A DNA stretch of 64,000 bases from Aporrectodea caliginosa (taxonomy: Eukaryota > Annelida > Clitellata > Crassiclitellata > Lumbricidae), in NCBI GenBank assembly GCA_020284085.1, contig JACEVL010000150.1, positions 615,116 to 679,115 of the forward strand, read 5' to 3'. Shown in pieces: positions 32,200 to 43,447 of the stretch (positions are counted from its first letter, which is position 1; each line of letters opens with the position of its first letter). Under the pieces are notes generated by a model that was given only the letters and a program-made list of their open reading frames with translations, made no database searches and was not told the origin of the DNA. Position numbers and translations under genes: made by a program.

Positions 32200-33185
32200 T
32201 ACACAATGTGGGGTATTTTTAAGGTACAACTCAACTCAAAGATTTTGTACCGCCCAGGTCGAATTATCTTGCCAATTCATAATTAGGCTATAAACTCCAT
32301 ATTCGAAATTATATCTTGATAGCTGAGCAATTAGGACATGCGCAAGGTGACCGAGATTAGGAACCCGGTGGCATATAGACATTCAGCTGGGCTTTATAAA
32401 AAAATGTATCTCAAGGAAGCCTGAAACTGAAGAGGGAAGCGCGCTGCCTTCAAGGATTCCCTGCAGGATCCCTCTGATGTGCACATAAAGATGCCACGAC
32501 TATAGTCGAGATAGAAGAGAATAGGCAGCGTGAAAAAGTACAACGTGGTCCCATCACTCCCATGGCTAGCATTGATGTCAAAATATGTAAAGCAAGAACA
32601 GATAGGCCTAGAGCTGGCAAGATCAGCAGCAGTTGCAGAGCGTGAGGAACGTTATCGTGCAGCACAGCTACAGTGACGGAAGTTTCTCTGTTTTAAACGG
32701 CATCTGAGCTAGAGGTGTCAACAGGTAGTTCAGACAAAGAGTCAGAACTCAGAACCTTCGACGTCTGCTTGACCACCAAAGCGGCGAAAGGGAACAATCT
32801 CTGTAGTAACTCGTGAGGTTGCAGCAGCTCTGGATCGCACAAAAACCAGCAGCAGGAAAGCCTCTCGCATTCTATCTGCTCTCGCTCATCCATGGCAATC
32901 TATGTGCAGCACCAACTGGAAAGTTGATCATCTGTCTTTCTGAGATCCATCGAGCAAGGAAAGATAGCCGCGTAGCCTTAGAGATTCGTGAATATTTCGA
33001 TCCGCTGGTTAGGGGCCCGTTAATGAAGCTTGTGGTAGATGGCTTGACGGTAGATTATAAAGATGCAAAGCGATTAATGCAATAAGTGAAGGTGTGATAT
33101 AAGCGAAGTAATAATAAGAAACCTTAGTATCTTAGTAGGCCTATAGTAAAAAAATAAGAGAACTGGAGAATTATAGATTATTGTT
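32200..33185. other. Unannotated stretch with a coiled-coil-like ORF remnant
   Basis: Near 32605-32676 the + frame reads LELARSAAVAEREERYRAAQ before a stop, a charged helix-like C-terminus with no partner domain seen. The ORF at 32813-33085 is unrecognised. No gene model can be supported. Confidence 0.3.
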
Positions 33186-33189
33186 ATAT

Positions 33190-33345
33190 AGTGTGTAATT
33201 TCTAATTAAACATCTGGATTGTGAGAGATCTGCAGCCGTCTTAATTTCGTGCGGGAGGTTATTCCATAAGAATGGACTTTGGTATTTAATAGATAACTTA
33301 AGGCCATTCGTTCTAACAAGAGGATACGAATAAGAACAATTAGGC
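33190..33345 (-). mobile_element. L2/CR1-like LINE RT-tail fragment
   Basis: Minus-strand reading VRTNGLKLSIKYQSPFLWNN then LPHEIKTAADLS, matching the LWN.LP..I....SL block near the end of L2/CR1-type ORF2. Short and isolated. Confidence 0.55.
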
Positions 33346-33827
33346 TACTTCTAGTCATTTTGGGGTGATTAACAGTGGTAAAGAATGAGGCAAAGTCTAT
33401 CGGGAGGAGATTTTTATTATATTTATGCGTGCACGGTGATTAGCCAAGCATTGTGTTTAGTCTTAATTGCAAGCGACTGCTATCGGTGGGACAGCAGGAG
33501 ACTTAAGTTATCCAGAAAATGCCAAGTAGCCTACGTACTGTCAACATATCGCAACACAGCACTCTGCATCGCTGGCATTCGAGACCTTTGGTCCCATTAA
33601 TGTCGTGATCTGGATTTCATTATGAACTTTAGACGCGACAGACCATATTAACGCAACTCTTCCAAAGTCTTGCAATTAGGCCACATGTAGGCCTACGCTT
33701 CAGTAGGCTACCGTTTGAATTCCGTGGCACTTTTGCTCTGCTCGAACTGAACCAGATGTAATCGTTCCAAATGCGTTTAACTCGCTGCGGACATGTCTTA
33801 AGAAAACACAATTTTTAAACAGCAAAC

Positions 33828-33870
33828 AAAATAATAATAATAATAATAATTTTTGACCTTCAATAGCGCC
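33828..33870 (-). mobile_element. LINE 3' terminus with (ATT)n tail
   Basis: Minus-strand GGCGCTATTGAAGG followed by ATT repeats: the same GCGCTAT-plus-microsatellite arrangement as other LINE ends here. Confidence 0.4.
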
Positions 33871-35100
33871 ACCATCATAAGACGAAAGGCATCATTCGAT
33901 GGTCGATATTGAGCATAATTATTGTGTTAGGCAAACATTTCTGGGTAATTCTAAGGGCAGGCAATGGAATGACTGTAGTAGATTCGATTAAATTTGCTTA
34001 GTTTTAAGTCTAAGTTTGAGCTCTGGCCAAGGCATTTGAACTCTGAAACATCATCAAGTTAACAGGGCATAGGGCCTAGGAGTTTGGAAAACGGAGACAG
34101 CAAGTTTTGGACGAGGAAGGATTACCCTGATCGAGCCATATAGTTTCCTGATTTCCGCGCATTCTTAATTGCTGGGAGCAGGTTTTGAAATGTTCTATAG
34201 TTGTTTCTGTTCGCTGTGATAGTGAATTATTGTTGGCGAATTTAAGAGAACTGAGAAGTTGCAAGGGCACAGTAGGTACACAATATAGAATTTTCTAGTG
34301 TATGCGCCGAAGAACATTTTAAGTCAAGTTTCATAGCTTGCTGGATTGTTTAACGATGTTTAATATCAGATGAGTCGCTTTTAGTTGAAATGAGTTGCAG
34401 TTTGGAGTGAGCACTTCCTTAGTGTCATATAGATCTGGTATAAGAGGGCGACAAGGCGTTGATAACCGGTAGTGGATTGATATGTGTCACTCCATACCAT
34501 CAAGGGAGGCGGCAGGTCACCCAAGAAAGATCCACCCCTTACAAAGTCTACAGGTTACAAGAGTTTGACACCATGAGTCACTACTGACGACCTTGGAACA
34601 CGAACTTTGTCTCTTCCTATCTCCAAGCATGCACCTGTCCTTTCTCTCTCATTACTTGTCTGTCTGATTGACTGTCGATACGTATGTGTGTATTAGAGTA
34701 CATACGTATCGATGTAGGTTCATGTCCAAGTATGTAATTATGTGTGTATGTATGTACTTGTGCATGCACTAACACCCGAAAATCTGAATTAGAATTATAA
34801 GTGCTGGTTCCAGAACCTGGAATAGGATCCCCAATGACATACGGTGCCTAACCAACATCCACCTATTCAAACGTAGATTGCGTGCCCATTTTGATTGATA
34901 GAGGCCTAACGGTACGACTTGATCATATTGGGTGTGCTGTTTAACTAGTTAAGAGTAGTTAAGCGTTTTTAAAGATTAAAATGTGTCTGCTTTCTGTCAA
35001 TTTCTTAAGTCCTTCTCTTTGGCGGAGAAACACATACGAGCTCCACGACTGACTAAGGCCACATACCGTGACATACGGCGCTGTTCAGTCGGTCGTCGGT
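33870..35100. other. Unannotated stretch
   Basis: No gene recognised. It contains a weak GTATGT-rich patch near 34680-34760. Confidence 0.4.
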
Positions 35101-35104
35101 CTCT

Positions 35105-35125
35105 GTCGATCGATTTGTCTGTCTA

Positions 35126-35183
<58 letters not shown>
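35105..35183. repeat. (CTGT)n microsatellite
   Basis: About 75 bp of near-perfect CTGT tetranucleotides. Confidence 0.95.
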
Positions 35184-35185
<2 letters not shown>

Positions 35186-35669
35186 CTGGATTCCGATTTG
35201 ACCTCTTTAGGAATCACGAAAAACCATTGATTACATTAGATTAGAATTAAATAAATGTCCAAACTGCGAGTTGGGGGAAATGCATCTAAAACGTCTGGGG
35301 AAATGCATCCAAAAATTGGGATCCAAAACATTCTCCGCAAATCGCCTCGTAGTAAAATGCCCCGTCAGTAAGTACTCGTGTACCTGTTCTGCTTGAAAGT
35401 AAGCCGGTTGAAGTAGAGCTTCTGCGGGCAGAACTTCCGACCTAATAGTTCTCGGATGTAGGCGAAGGACTTTGGCCACCTGGCGGCAGAGATGCTGGCT
35501 TTCCTGACATTAACCATGCATTCAACTGTCGTTCATTGCGTCGCCTCTTCTTCACTCGTTATTTATGTTCGTCGAATCATGGACTTCTGCAAGAAGAGAG
35601 TCGTGGAAAACCTAAAGAAGGCAAAGTTATTATAATGTACACAAGAAGTGACAAGAGATAGATCACTTA

Positions 35670-35727
35670 GATGTCTGTCTGTCTGTCTGCCTGTCTGTCT
35701 GTCTGCCTGTCTGTCTGTCTTTCTTTA

Positions 35728-35792
<65 letters not shown>

Positions 35793-35817
35793 GCTGTCTG
35801 TCTGTCTGTCTGTCTCA
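35670..35817. repeat. (CTGT)n microsatellite
   Basis: About 145 bp of CTGT with CTGC and TTTA interruptions. Confidence 0.95.
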
Positions 35818-36065
35818 TGCATTATGATCAATGTTCAAATTCACAATTTCGAGCCGGTGTTTAATATGATCATTTAGCAACCTTTGTTGCTTCTCAGAAG
35901 CGCCTTGCTCAGAATCAGGAGTAGCAGATATCTACTTTCGTCAACCCTTCTGGAGTAGCATCAATACTCGTAATCGTAATTACGGGATATCTAAAACGCC
36001 CAAAAATCAAAGTCGCCGGGAAAAAGTTATTTACAGACGTTCAGTCAAGAAAAATAGATAGGCAG

Positions 36066-36935
36066 CTAGAGTTGGTCAAAAGCAGTTTCTGGCCAAAATC
36101 CAACGGTCAGGCAGGCACGGTCAGACTCTTACGGCGGGAAACATAAGTTACATAACATAACATAACAGAACAGCCTGAACAGGGGTTTAAAGTGGTTCAG
36201 AAAACGTTTAGTCTGTGTTAGAATCCCTGCAAGTTAACCTGTAATGCTTTACAGCCTATCTTTCCTAGCTTCGTCTCTCATGCCTTACCTCAAGGCTCGG
36301 TCCTTGGTCCCCTTCTGTTTATCTTGTATACCTCGGAACTAATGGGTATCATTGATCCGCTGGGTGTCTCATCCCACCAATATGCTAATGACACGCAGGC
36401 GTACCTTCATGGCCCTGCACCATGGTTAAGAGTAATCTAGAGGCCTCAGCTGCTCTTGATCAAGGGTTGTCCTCTAATCGTCTTCAACTCTCAACAACAC
36501 TCCCAGCCCAGATCTCTCCGCGAACTCTTCACCATCCAGCAAGTCCGCTCTACCCGATCATTCTCCGTTCTCACTCTTTCTCGACCCCCGGTTACACTAC
36601 TCATCTCAAGTTTCCCAACCGAGCCATATCCAACACTGCACCACGTATCTGGAACGATCTACCTCCTGAATTCCGCACTTTTTCGGTTCCTCCACCATCA
36701 TCGCCAATCATCTGCCTCAGGCTCCTCCTATCCATCACCCCAAGGCATTCCACTCGAGTCTCTCCTTCTCAAGAACTCGTATGTACAGGATCATACTAGA
36801 GTTGTCAAAATCAATTTCAGGTCAAAATCTAACGATCAGGCAGGCACGTTCAGACTCTTACGGCGGGTAACATAAGTTACATAACATAACAAGGGTTTAA
36901 AGTAGTTAAAAACGTGTAGTCTGTGTTAGAACCAC
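36066..36935 (+). mobile_element. LINE reverse-transcriptase fragment between direct repeats
   Basis: At 36288 the frame reads PQGSVLGPLLFILYT, then SSHQYANDTQAYLHG, the RT finger/palm region with the catalytic YADD changed to YAND. After a deletion it resumes as LFTIQQVRSTRS and, one frameshift later, HLKFPNRAISNTAPRIWNDL with PPEFRTF, the C-terminal block of L2/CR1-type RTs. It is flanked by ~140-bp direct repeats (36066-36230 and 36797-36935, sharing CAGGCAGGCACG, CAGACTCTTACGGCGGG and ACATAAGTTACATAACATAA). It is inactive. Confidence 0.75.
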
Positions 36936-37204
36936 TACTCGACCTAAAAGACACCCACCTTAAACGTCTGCTGTGCTCTCTCTGATCCTCTGGAAATCGG
37001 ACTCGGACCTCCCTCGGACTAGGCCTACTCTTGGACAACCCCCCTCTGACGTGAATAGGCTGGTTTTCGAGTGGCGCTTTAGAAGTTTGGAGATTACGAT
37101 TACGATTACGAACGTCGATAACCTACTCTTAATCTGGGGTTTTCACGATTTCTTTTAAGATATTCATTATTTCAAATTGGCAAGATTACATGATATAGTG
37201 GTAG

Positions 37205-37258
37205 CCTAACTAGTAAGAGATGATAACACGTTTAACAGGAGTCGAGTTTAACTGTATG
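37205..37258 (-). mobile_element. SINE-like repeat, part 1 (split by nested transposons)
   Basis: AGATGATAACACGTTTAACA then GGAGTCGAGTTTAACTGTATG matches the reverse complement of the intact copy at 54840-54880. The remainder continues at 45163 after the nested insertions. Confidence 0.8.
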
Positions 37259-37665
37259 AAGAGCCGGATTAACATAAGCGAAATAAGCCATGGCTTAGGG
37301 CCCCACAACGTTTTGAGGGCCCCCCAACCAGTGGCGGCGCTACAGCAGGTCGCAGCAGATCATTTGACCTGCCTATTTTGCTCCCGACCTGCTAAATGAC
37401 CTGCTTAAAATTCTTTGGAATTTTTAATATCTTCTTTTCATTTCAAACATCAACATCTGTCCCTTAGGATCACTATTGCAATTATTAGATCTAAACGACA
37501 TTTTTACGTTTATGTCAACAGAAGTCTATGTTGTAAACTCTAACATTGAAATGCTTATGTAGCCTAGTCTTTGCCGCCGTTACGTCAAAAATTAGTGGGA
37601 ATAAAATACAAGAGGGCGTCGTCGATTACTTCGCGAAACTAACCTTTTCGCGCCGATGCCTTTTC

Positions 37666-38223
37666 AGTTGGGAGACCTTCCCAACCGAGACACTGTTGAC
37701 GGTACTTTGTCCTAGATTGAAGAGACATTCTGGATAAAGCTAAATATATTTAGTATTGAACTGAACTATATATTGAAAGTAGGCGTGATGTTATGCTTAC
37801 TAGAAATATACGAATATCGTTACTGTAACAGAGACAGAAAATAGGATAGTTGATGAACTATATCAGGTATAGTTAAGAAGGAGTGTTCTCTCCTATTTAA
37901 ACCAATGTAAAAGATTCGTCGTCGAAGCTTGGCAGTTTTCGTTAGGCCTGTTGCCGTGTGATGTCGAATTCTCAGTAGAACTGACCAAGACTTCCATGTA
38001 CTAGATAAGTCTAGTTAACTAGTTAAACTGTTGGTTTCGTGTCCGCTGTGGCCAACCAAGTTGTTTGTTTGCTGTGCAACGTTCTCGAGAGCTGGAGACG
38101 TGTGGAGCTGATGTTCTTCGATAAGGTTGTATGTGTGTTACTATTACGGATTTTGTTTTATAATATACATTCTATTTTACCCTAGACACGAGTTTTTCTT
38201 CATTCGTAGAGTAGCACCTTACA
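37666..38223 (+). repeat. 5' LTR of the Gmr1-like element
   Basis: Begins with the hairpin TTGGGAGACCTTCCCAA and ends CACCTTACA. A TATTTAAA box at 37894-37901 is a candidate core promoter for element transcription. It differs from the 3' LTR at the CTAGACACG/CTAGATACG site. Confidence 0.92.
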
Positions 38224-38225
38224 TT

Positions 38226-38239
38226 TGGGGGCTTCGTCC
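38226..38239 (+). promoter_or_regulatory. Primer-binding site, tRNA-Pro type
   Basis: TGGGGGCTTCGTCC, two bases after the LTR end. It equals the proline-tRNA primer core TGGGGGCTCGTCC with one inserted T. Confidence 0.7.
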
Positions 38240-38422
38240 AAAAGTGACGTTAATTCGAAAAGTCTAAAAGCGAAAATTTTGTAGGGACTTTTCTAAAAGA
38301 GTCTAGAGACAAAAGTGGGGAAATTAAACCTTTGAAAAGGAAATTTCTTAGTGAAAGTTTTGGCAACAGAGCTGAAAATAATTTGAGTAAGTCTAGAATA
38401 GACTAGAGAATAAGCAGGCAAA

Positions 38423-41400
38423 ATGGAGTCGCCTGTAGCAGCAAAAGCGTTAACGCTTGAAGATGTCTTTGACTGTTCGGTTGAAGAATTAAAAGTTGAG
38501 TTAGAACGCTTAGGTCAGGAAACAAAAGGCTTAAGTAAAGCACAGATGCAAAAGAATTTAGCAAAGTTAGTATCTCCGTCTAAGGCTATGCGTGAGGAGT
38601 GGAAAATAAAAAGTAAGTCTTTGGAGTTAAAAGCAGCAAAGGAAGCAGACGAGGCGGAAAGACAATTTAAGAGAGAGGAAGCAGAAAGACAGCAGAGAAA
38701 GGAAGAGCGTGACTTGGAAATGTTTAAACTTAAGTTAGAAGCAGAAGCTGAAGCAAGAAGGTTAGAAGCAGAAGTTGAAAAACGTAAGGTAGAAGCAGCA
38801 GCTGAGCAACGTAAAGCTGAAGCCGAAGCAGCAGCTGAGCAACGTAGAGTGGATGCAGCAGCTGAGCAACGTAGAGAAGAAGCAGCAGCTGAGCAACGTA
38901 GAGAAGAAGCAGCAGCTGAGCAACGTAAAGCTGAAAAACGTAGAGAAGAAGCAGCAGCTGAGCAACGTAGAGAAGAAGCTGAACAACGTAAAGTAGAAGC
39001 AGATGAAAGGAGAATAAAATTGGAAGCTGAAGTATTGGAGAGAAGATTGAGAATAGAAGCAGAAGCAGCTCAGAGTAAGCTACAGTTGGAATTGGAAGTG
39101 CAAGAAAAAGATAAAGTGAGACAACATGAGTTGAAATTGAAAAAATTGGAAAATAATGTAATTGAACATGAGGACATGGAGCAGGGTTTTCGAATGTCTA
39201 ATGCAGTAAAATTTGTTCCGAAATTTGATGAATTAGATGTTGAACATTACTTGTTGGCATTTGAAAAAGCAATGCAAATACATAAATTTCCAAAAGATAA
39301 ATGGACGGGACTCATTCATACTCAGTTAACTGGCAAGGCACAGAAAGTGTTCTCAGAGCTCAGTGTGGAGGAATGTCAAGACTATGACATTCTGAAGCAA
39401 GCATTGTTGAGAGCTTATGCTCGTGTTCCGGAATTTTATAGAAAACGGTTCAGAACAATGAGAAAAGGAAATTTGGAAACATATTCAAATTTTGCTTTTC
39501 GAATGAGTTTGCCATTTAACAGTTGGATTGAGGGGGAAGGTGCTACGAAAGAAGTGGATAAACTCATTGAAGTTGTGAAGTTGGAACAATTTGTGAATTG
39601 TTTGCCAACAGAACTTCATAGATGGGTAATTGAAAAAAAACCTGAGAGTTTGAGTGAAGCAGCCAAATTAGCAGATGAATTTGCTATTTTGTACAAACCA
39701 TTTAAAGTGGAAACATTTGGAGGATTCAGAGGTGAAAACAAAGTGGATTTGAATATGGAAAAAGGAAATTGGGGACAATATTCAAATACACCGAAATTTG
39801 AGAACAAACCGTGGAATTCTGATTGGAGGGCACCTAAAAAGGCAAGTAAGACGGGTTTTCCTAAGAGTTTGGGGTCACCAGCGTCTTGTGCGTTTTGTGG
39901 AGGAAAAAATCACGTGGTTTCAAATTGTTGGCAGTTGAAAGGTAGACAGGAGGTTAATGGACAACGAAATTATGAAACTGCCCCAAAATCAGTTCAGTTA
40001 GTGGGGAATGACAACTGCTTTACTGAAAACTCACAAGGTTCGATGCATGTGCATGATAGGTATAAGCCTTTTTGTTCAAATGCATGGTTGTATGGGCATG
40101 AAGGTACACGGCGTCAGATAGTGTTGTTGAGGGATTCAGGTTCATTGCAAACTTTGGTTAGCAGGGAAAGAGTAGAAAATGATGAGTTTAAAGACACAAA
40201 GGAAAATAGGTTGATTCAGGGTGTAGTGGGAGATCCCATTGAGATTCCATTAGTGGAAATTAAATTGGATTCGGAACGAGTGAAGGGAATAGTGTTGTGT
40301 GGCTTAATTGATAAGTTACCAGAAGGAGTAGATGTGCTCATAGGTAATGATATTGCAGACTTGGGACCTATAGACATTTCTGTGGTAACTAGAGCACAAG
40401 CAGCATTGGATAGGGTTGTCACTGGGAATGAAGATGCCGTGAACGCTCATGCTAGTACACAGTTGGAAATAGTCGAAAATGATTTGGAGTTTTCAGGTGT
40501 TAGTGAATTGTTTGACGAGAATAGAATCATTAAGTCAAACATAGGAGAAATTGTGTCTCGAAATGATTTGATTCAATTGCAACGTAACGATGTCTCGATG
40601 GAGCCATTGTTTGAGTTGGCTAAATCGGATCCGTCAATGAGGGAACAGAGTTACTATGATGTTTCTAATGATGTCTTGGTAAGACATTGGAGAAATAAGA
40701 TAGTTCCTGATGGCATTGAGGTAAAACAAATTGTTGTACCTACAGCCTTAAGGACTAAATTACTGCAAGTGGCACATGACATTCCGTCAAGTGGTCATTT
40801 GGGAACACAAAAGACCATTGATAGATTGTTGTGTCATTTTTGGTGGCCTGGTGTGTTCAGGGACATCAAGGAATATTGTAGGAGTTGTGATGTGTGTCAG
40901 CGATTGGGAAAAGGTGCGGTGAAGGTTCGTGCTCCATTGATAAACTTACCAGTGATTTCTAGTCCATTTTCAAGATTGGCTGTAGATATCGTGGGTCCCT
41001 TGAAAATATGTGCGAAATCGGGAAATGAGTATATCTTGACTGTAATGGATTTAGCTACACATTACCCGTTGGCATTTCCTTTAAAAAAGCATTGTGCCAT
41101 TGAAGTAGCAAAATGTCTAATACAGGTGTTTACAATGTTTGGTTTTCCGGAGGAACTGTTGTCTGATTGTGGAACTGAGTTTATGTCTAAAGTGATGCAA
41201 GTTTTTTTGAATGAGTGTCAGGTGACGCAGCTGAAATGTTCGCCGTATCACCCGCAGACCAACGGATGTTTGGAGAGGTTTCACAGGACGTTGAAGGACA
41301 TGTTAAAAGCGGTGGGTGAGAAATTTCAGGGAGACTGGGATGAAATTCTTCCATGGGTCCTGTTTGCCTATCGAGAGGTGCCGGTTAAAGGTTTGGGATT

Positions 41401-43330
41401 TTCTGCTTTTGATTTAACGTTTGGAAGAGACGTGAAAGGTCCTTTGCAATTAATTAAGAAAGCATGGTTGCATGATGATTGGGTTAAGGACTTAAAACAG
41501 AGAAATTTGATTGATTTTGTTTTGGATTTGAGGGAGAAAATTCGAAATGCAATGGCATTGGTGAATGAAAATGAAGGAATTGAAAAGGAGAAAGCGAAGT
41601 ATTGGTATGATCAGAAAGCCAAGAAAGTGGTGTTTGAAGTTGGTGAGAAGGTGTTGGTATTGTTGCCGCTGATTGGAAAACCATTGCAGGCAAAATACTG
41701 TGGTCCATATGTGATAGAGAAAAGGTTGGGTGAAGTGGATTATGTCATTGGAACTCCGGATAGGAGAAAAACTAAACGTGTAGTGCATGTTAATTTGTTG
41801 AAAAAATATGTTACACGTGGGTTGGAAACGGATGAAGCAGTGAAGATAAATGTAGTCTTGACAAATCAGGGAAGAGATGTTGAAAATGAAAAAGTTGTCT
41901 TTAACGATGTAATTCTTGATCATTTAGATGTGGAGAAAAGGCAGCAGTTGATGACTCTATTGTTGGAGTTTCAACACGTTTTTGGTGACAAGCCAGGACG
42001 TACTTCCGTGATTGAACATCGGATTCAATTACAGGAGGGTGCTCGACCTATTCGGCAGACGCCATACAGGTTAAATCCTGAGAAATTACGGTTGGTAACA
42101 ACTGAAATTGAGGATTTGTTGCAGGATGGGATCATTGAAGAATCGGAGAGCGCGTGGGCGGCTCCGATTATAATGGTTCCCAAACCTGATGGGTCAGGAA
42201 GGTTATGCACAGACTTCCGAAAATTGAATATGGTAACTGTGGCGGATCCATTTCCTATGCCAAGGGTGGATACTTTATTGGATAAATTGGGAGGTGCTAA
42301 ATACATGACAAAATTGGACATGACAAAAGGTTATTGGCAAATACCGATTGCAAAGGAGGATATTCCTTTGACTGGATTTGTGACTCCAAATGGGCATTTT
42401 CAATGGCGCTATATGAGTTTTGGTTTACGAAATGCACCAGCTACGTTTAGTAGGTTGGTAAGGAAGTTGTTTCAGGGTATGGAATCATTTTGTGATGCAT
42501 ATCTCGATGACGTGATAATTTTTAGTAGAAATTGGGATAATCATTTGATGCATTTGAAGCAAGTGTTGATGAAAGTGTGGAATGCGCATTTAAAATTGAA
42601 CTTGAAGAAATGTGTGTTTGCGAATGCTGAGATTGATTTTCTTGGTCATCATTTGGGTTTGAATTCAATTCAACCTAGAACGCAAAAAGTAGAGGCGTTG
42701 TTGAAATTTCCTACTCCTGTGAATAAAAAACAGGTACAATCTTTGTTGGGGTTGGCAGGATATTACAGGAGATATATACCGCATTTTGCTGACATAACGG
42801 TTCCTTTGAATGAATTGTTAAAGAAAAATAAGATTTTCTCTTGGAATGATGATGCTCAAAGGGCTTTTGTGGATCTCAAATCTAGATTGGCGTCTAGACC
42901 AATTTTGAGACCACCTGATTACGATAAACAGTTTTGTTTGGCTGTAGACGCTTCTCAAAATTGTGTGGGAGCTTGTCTGTTTCAGATTACTGATGACGTG
43001 GAACATCCGATTTGTTTCCTGAGTCGGAAGCTGAGGATTCATGAGATGCACTATTCGACGATCGAGAAGGAGGCCTTGGCGCTTGTGACAGCGGTCCGAG
43101 CGTGCAGCGTCTACTTTGGGTCTTCGCCGGTCTTGGTCTATACAGATCACAGTCCGTTGCAGTTCATAAACACAATGGCAAATTCAAATCAGAAATTGCT
43201 TCGATGGAGCCTAGAGTTACAACAGTATACTCTCGACATTAAGCATCGACCGGGAAAAGAGAACTGGATGCCAGATCTCTTGAGTCGACCGTCGCCTGTG
43301 GGATCTTCAAGTGTGTTGTTGGGGAGTTGA
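38423..43330 (+). CDS. gag-pol: Gag-Pol polyprotein, integrase upstream of reverse transcriptase (Gmr1-like)
   Basis: 1635 codons with no frameshift between Gag and Pol. Order: Glu/Lys/Ala coiled coil (about 60-260) with repeated AAEQRREE units; Gag core; CCHC knuckle (CAFCGGKNHVVSNC, 489-502); aspartic protease (DSG at 571-573, VLIGND); HHCC integrase zinc-binding region (from about 783); integrase core D855, D915, E951 (35 residues between the last two); a GPY-type module (KYCGPYVI, VVHVNLLKKY); reverse transcriptase with DFRKLN, TKLDMTKGYWQIPI and YLDD (1360-1363); and RNase H with D1509, E1550 and D1575. The integrase-before-RT order is Copia-like, but the RT/RNase H sequences and GPY module are Ty3/Gypsy-like, the combination known from Gmr1-like elements. 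The ATG sits in AAAATGG context and is shared with the non-autonomous copy. Confidence 0.95.
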   Translation: MESPVAAKALTLEDVFDCSVEELKVELERLGQETKGLSKAQMQKNLAKLVSPSKAMREEWKIKSKSLELKAAKEADEAERQFKREEAERQQRKEERDLEMFKLKLEAEAEARRLEAEVEKRKVEAAAEQRKAEAEAAAEQRRVDAAAEQRREEAAAEQRREEAAAEQRKAEKRREEAAAEQRREEAEQRKVEADERRIKLEAEVLERRLRIEAEAAQSKLQLELEVQEKDKVRQHELKLKKLENNVIEHEDMEQGFRMSNAVKFVPKFDELDVEHYLLAFEKAMQIHKFPKDKWTGLIHTQLTGKAQKVFSELSVEECQDYDILKQALLRAYARVPEFYRKRFRTMRKGNLETYSNFAFRMSLPFNSWIEGEGATKEVDKLIEVVKLEQFVNCLPTELHRWVIEKKPESLSEAAKLADEFAILYKPFKVETFGGFRGENKVDLNMEKGNWGQYSNTPKFENKPWNSDWRAPKKASKTGFPKSLGSPASCAFCGGKNHVVSNCWQLKGRQEVNGQRNYETAPKSVQLVGNDNCFTENSQGSMHVHDRYKPFCSNAWLYGHEGTRRQIVLLRDSGSLQTLVSRERVENDEFKDTKENRLIQGVVGDPIEIPLVEIKLDSERVKGIVLCGLIDKLPEGVDVLIGNDIADLGPIDISVVTRAQAALDRVVTGNEDAVNAHASTQLEIVENDLEFSGVSELFDENRIIKSNIGEIVSRNDLIQLQRNDVSMEPLFELAKSDPSMREQSYYDVSNDVLVRHWRNKIVPDGIEVKQIVVPTALRTKLLQVAHDIPSSGHLGTQKTIDRLLCHFWWPGVFRDIKEYCRSCDVCQRLGKGAVKVRAPLINLPVISSPFSRLAVDIVGPLKICAKSGNEYILTVMDLATHYPLAFPLKKHCAIEVAKCLIQVFTMFGFPEELLSDCGTEFMSKVMQVFLNECQVTQLKCSPYHPQTNGCLERFHRTLKDMLKAVGEKFQGDWDEILPWVLFAYREVPVKGLGFSAFDLTFGRDVKGPLQLIKKAWLHDDWVKDLKQRNLIDFVLDLREKIRNAMALVNENEGIEKEKAKYWYDQKAKKVVFEVGEKVLVLLPLIGKPLQAKYCGPYVIEKRLGEVDYVIGTPDRRKTKRVVHVNLLKKYVTRGLETDEAVKINVVLTNQGRDVENEKVVFNDVILDHLDVEKRQQLMTLLLEFQHVFGDKPGRTSVIEHRIQLQEGARPIRQTPYRLNPEKLRLVTTEIEDLLQDGIIEESESAWAAPIIMVPKPDGSGRLCTDFRKLNMVTVADPFPMPRVDTLLDKLGGAKYMTKLDMTKGYWQIPIAKEDIPLTGFVTPNGHFQWRYMSFGLRNAPATFSRLVRKLFQGMESFCDAYLDDVIIFSRNWDNHLMHLKQVLMKVWNAHLKLNLKKCVFANAEIDFLGHHLGLNSIQPRTQKVEALLKFPTPVNKKQVQSLLGLAGYYRRYIPHFADITVPLNELLKKNKIFSWNDDAQRAFVDLKSRLASRPILRPPDYDKQFCLAVDASQNCVGACLFQITDDVEHPICFLSRKLRIHEMHYSTIEKEALALVTAVRACSVYFGSSPVLVYTDHSPLQFINTMANSNQKLLRWSLELQQYTLDIKHRPGKENWMPDLLSRPSPVGSSSVLLGS

Positions 43331-43447
43331 AGTTGGGGGTTTTGGTTGTGTTTTGCGTAGTTTCATTTGTCATGTTTTTGTGTTTTTTTCGATTTTTTTC
43401 GTTTTGTCGAAAACCGATAGGTTTTCTCTCGTAGTGGTTGGGGGGTA

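Noticed and set aside
32813..33085. 90-codon plus ORF
   Set aside because: No domain, no start context or splice signal, and adjacent sequence is transposon-rich.
37660..37670. Clean 5-bp target duplication for the Gmr1-like element
   Set aside because: CAGTT occurs on both sides, but the 5' LTR lacks its first bases, so the duplication cannot be separated from chance similarity between target and LTR.
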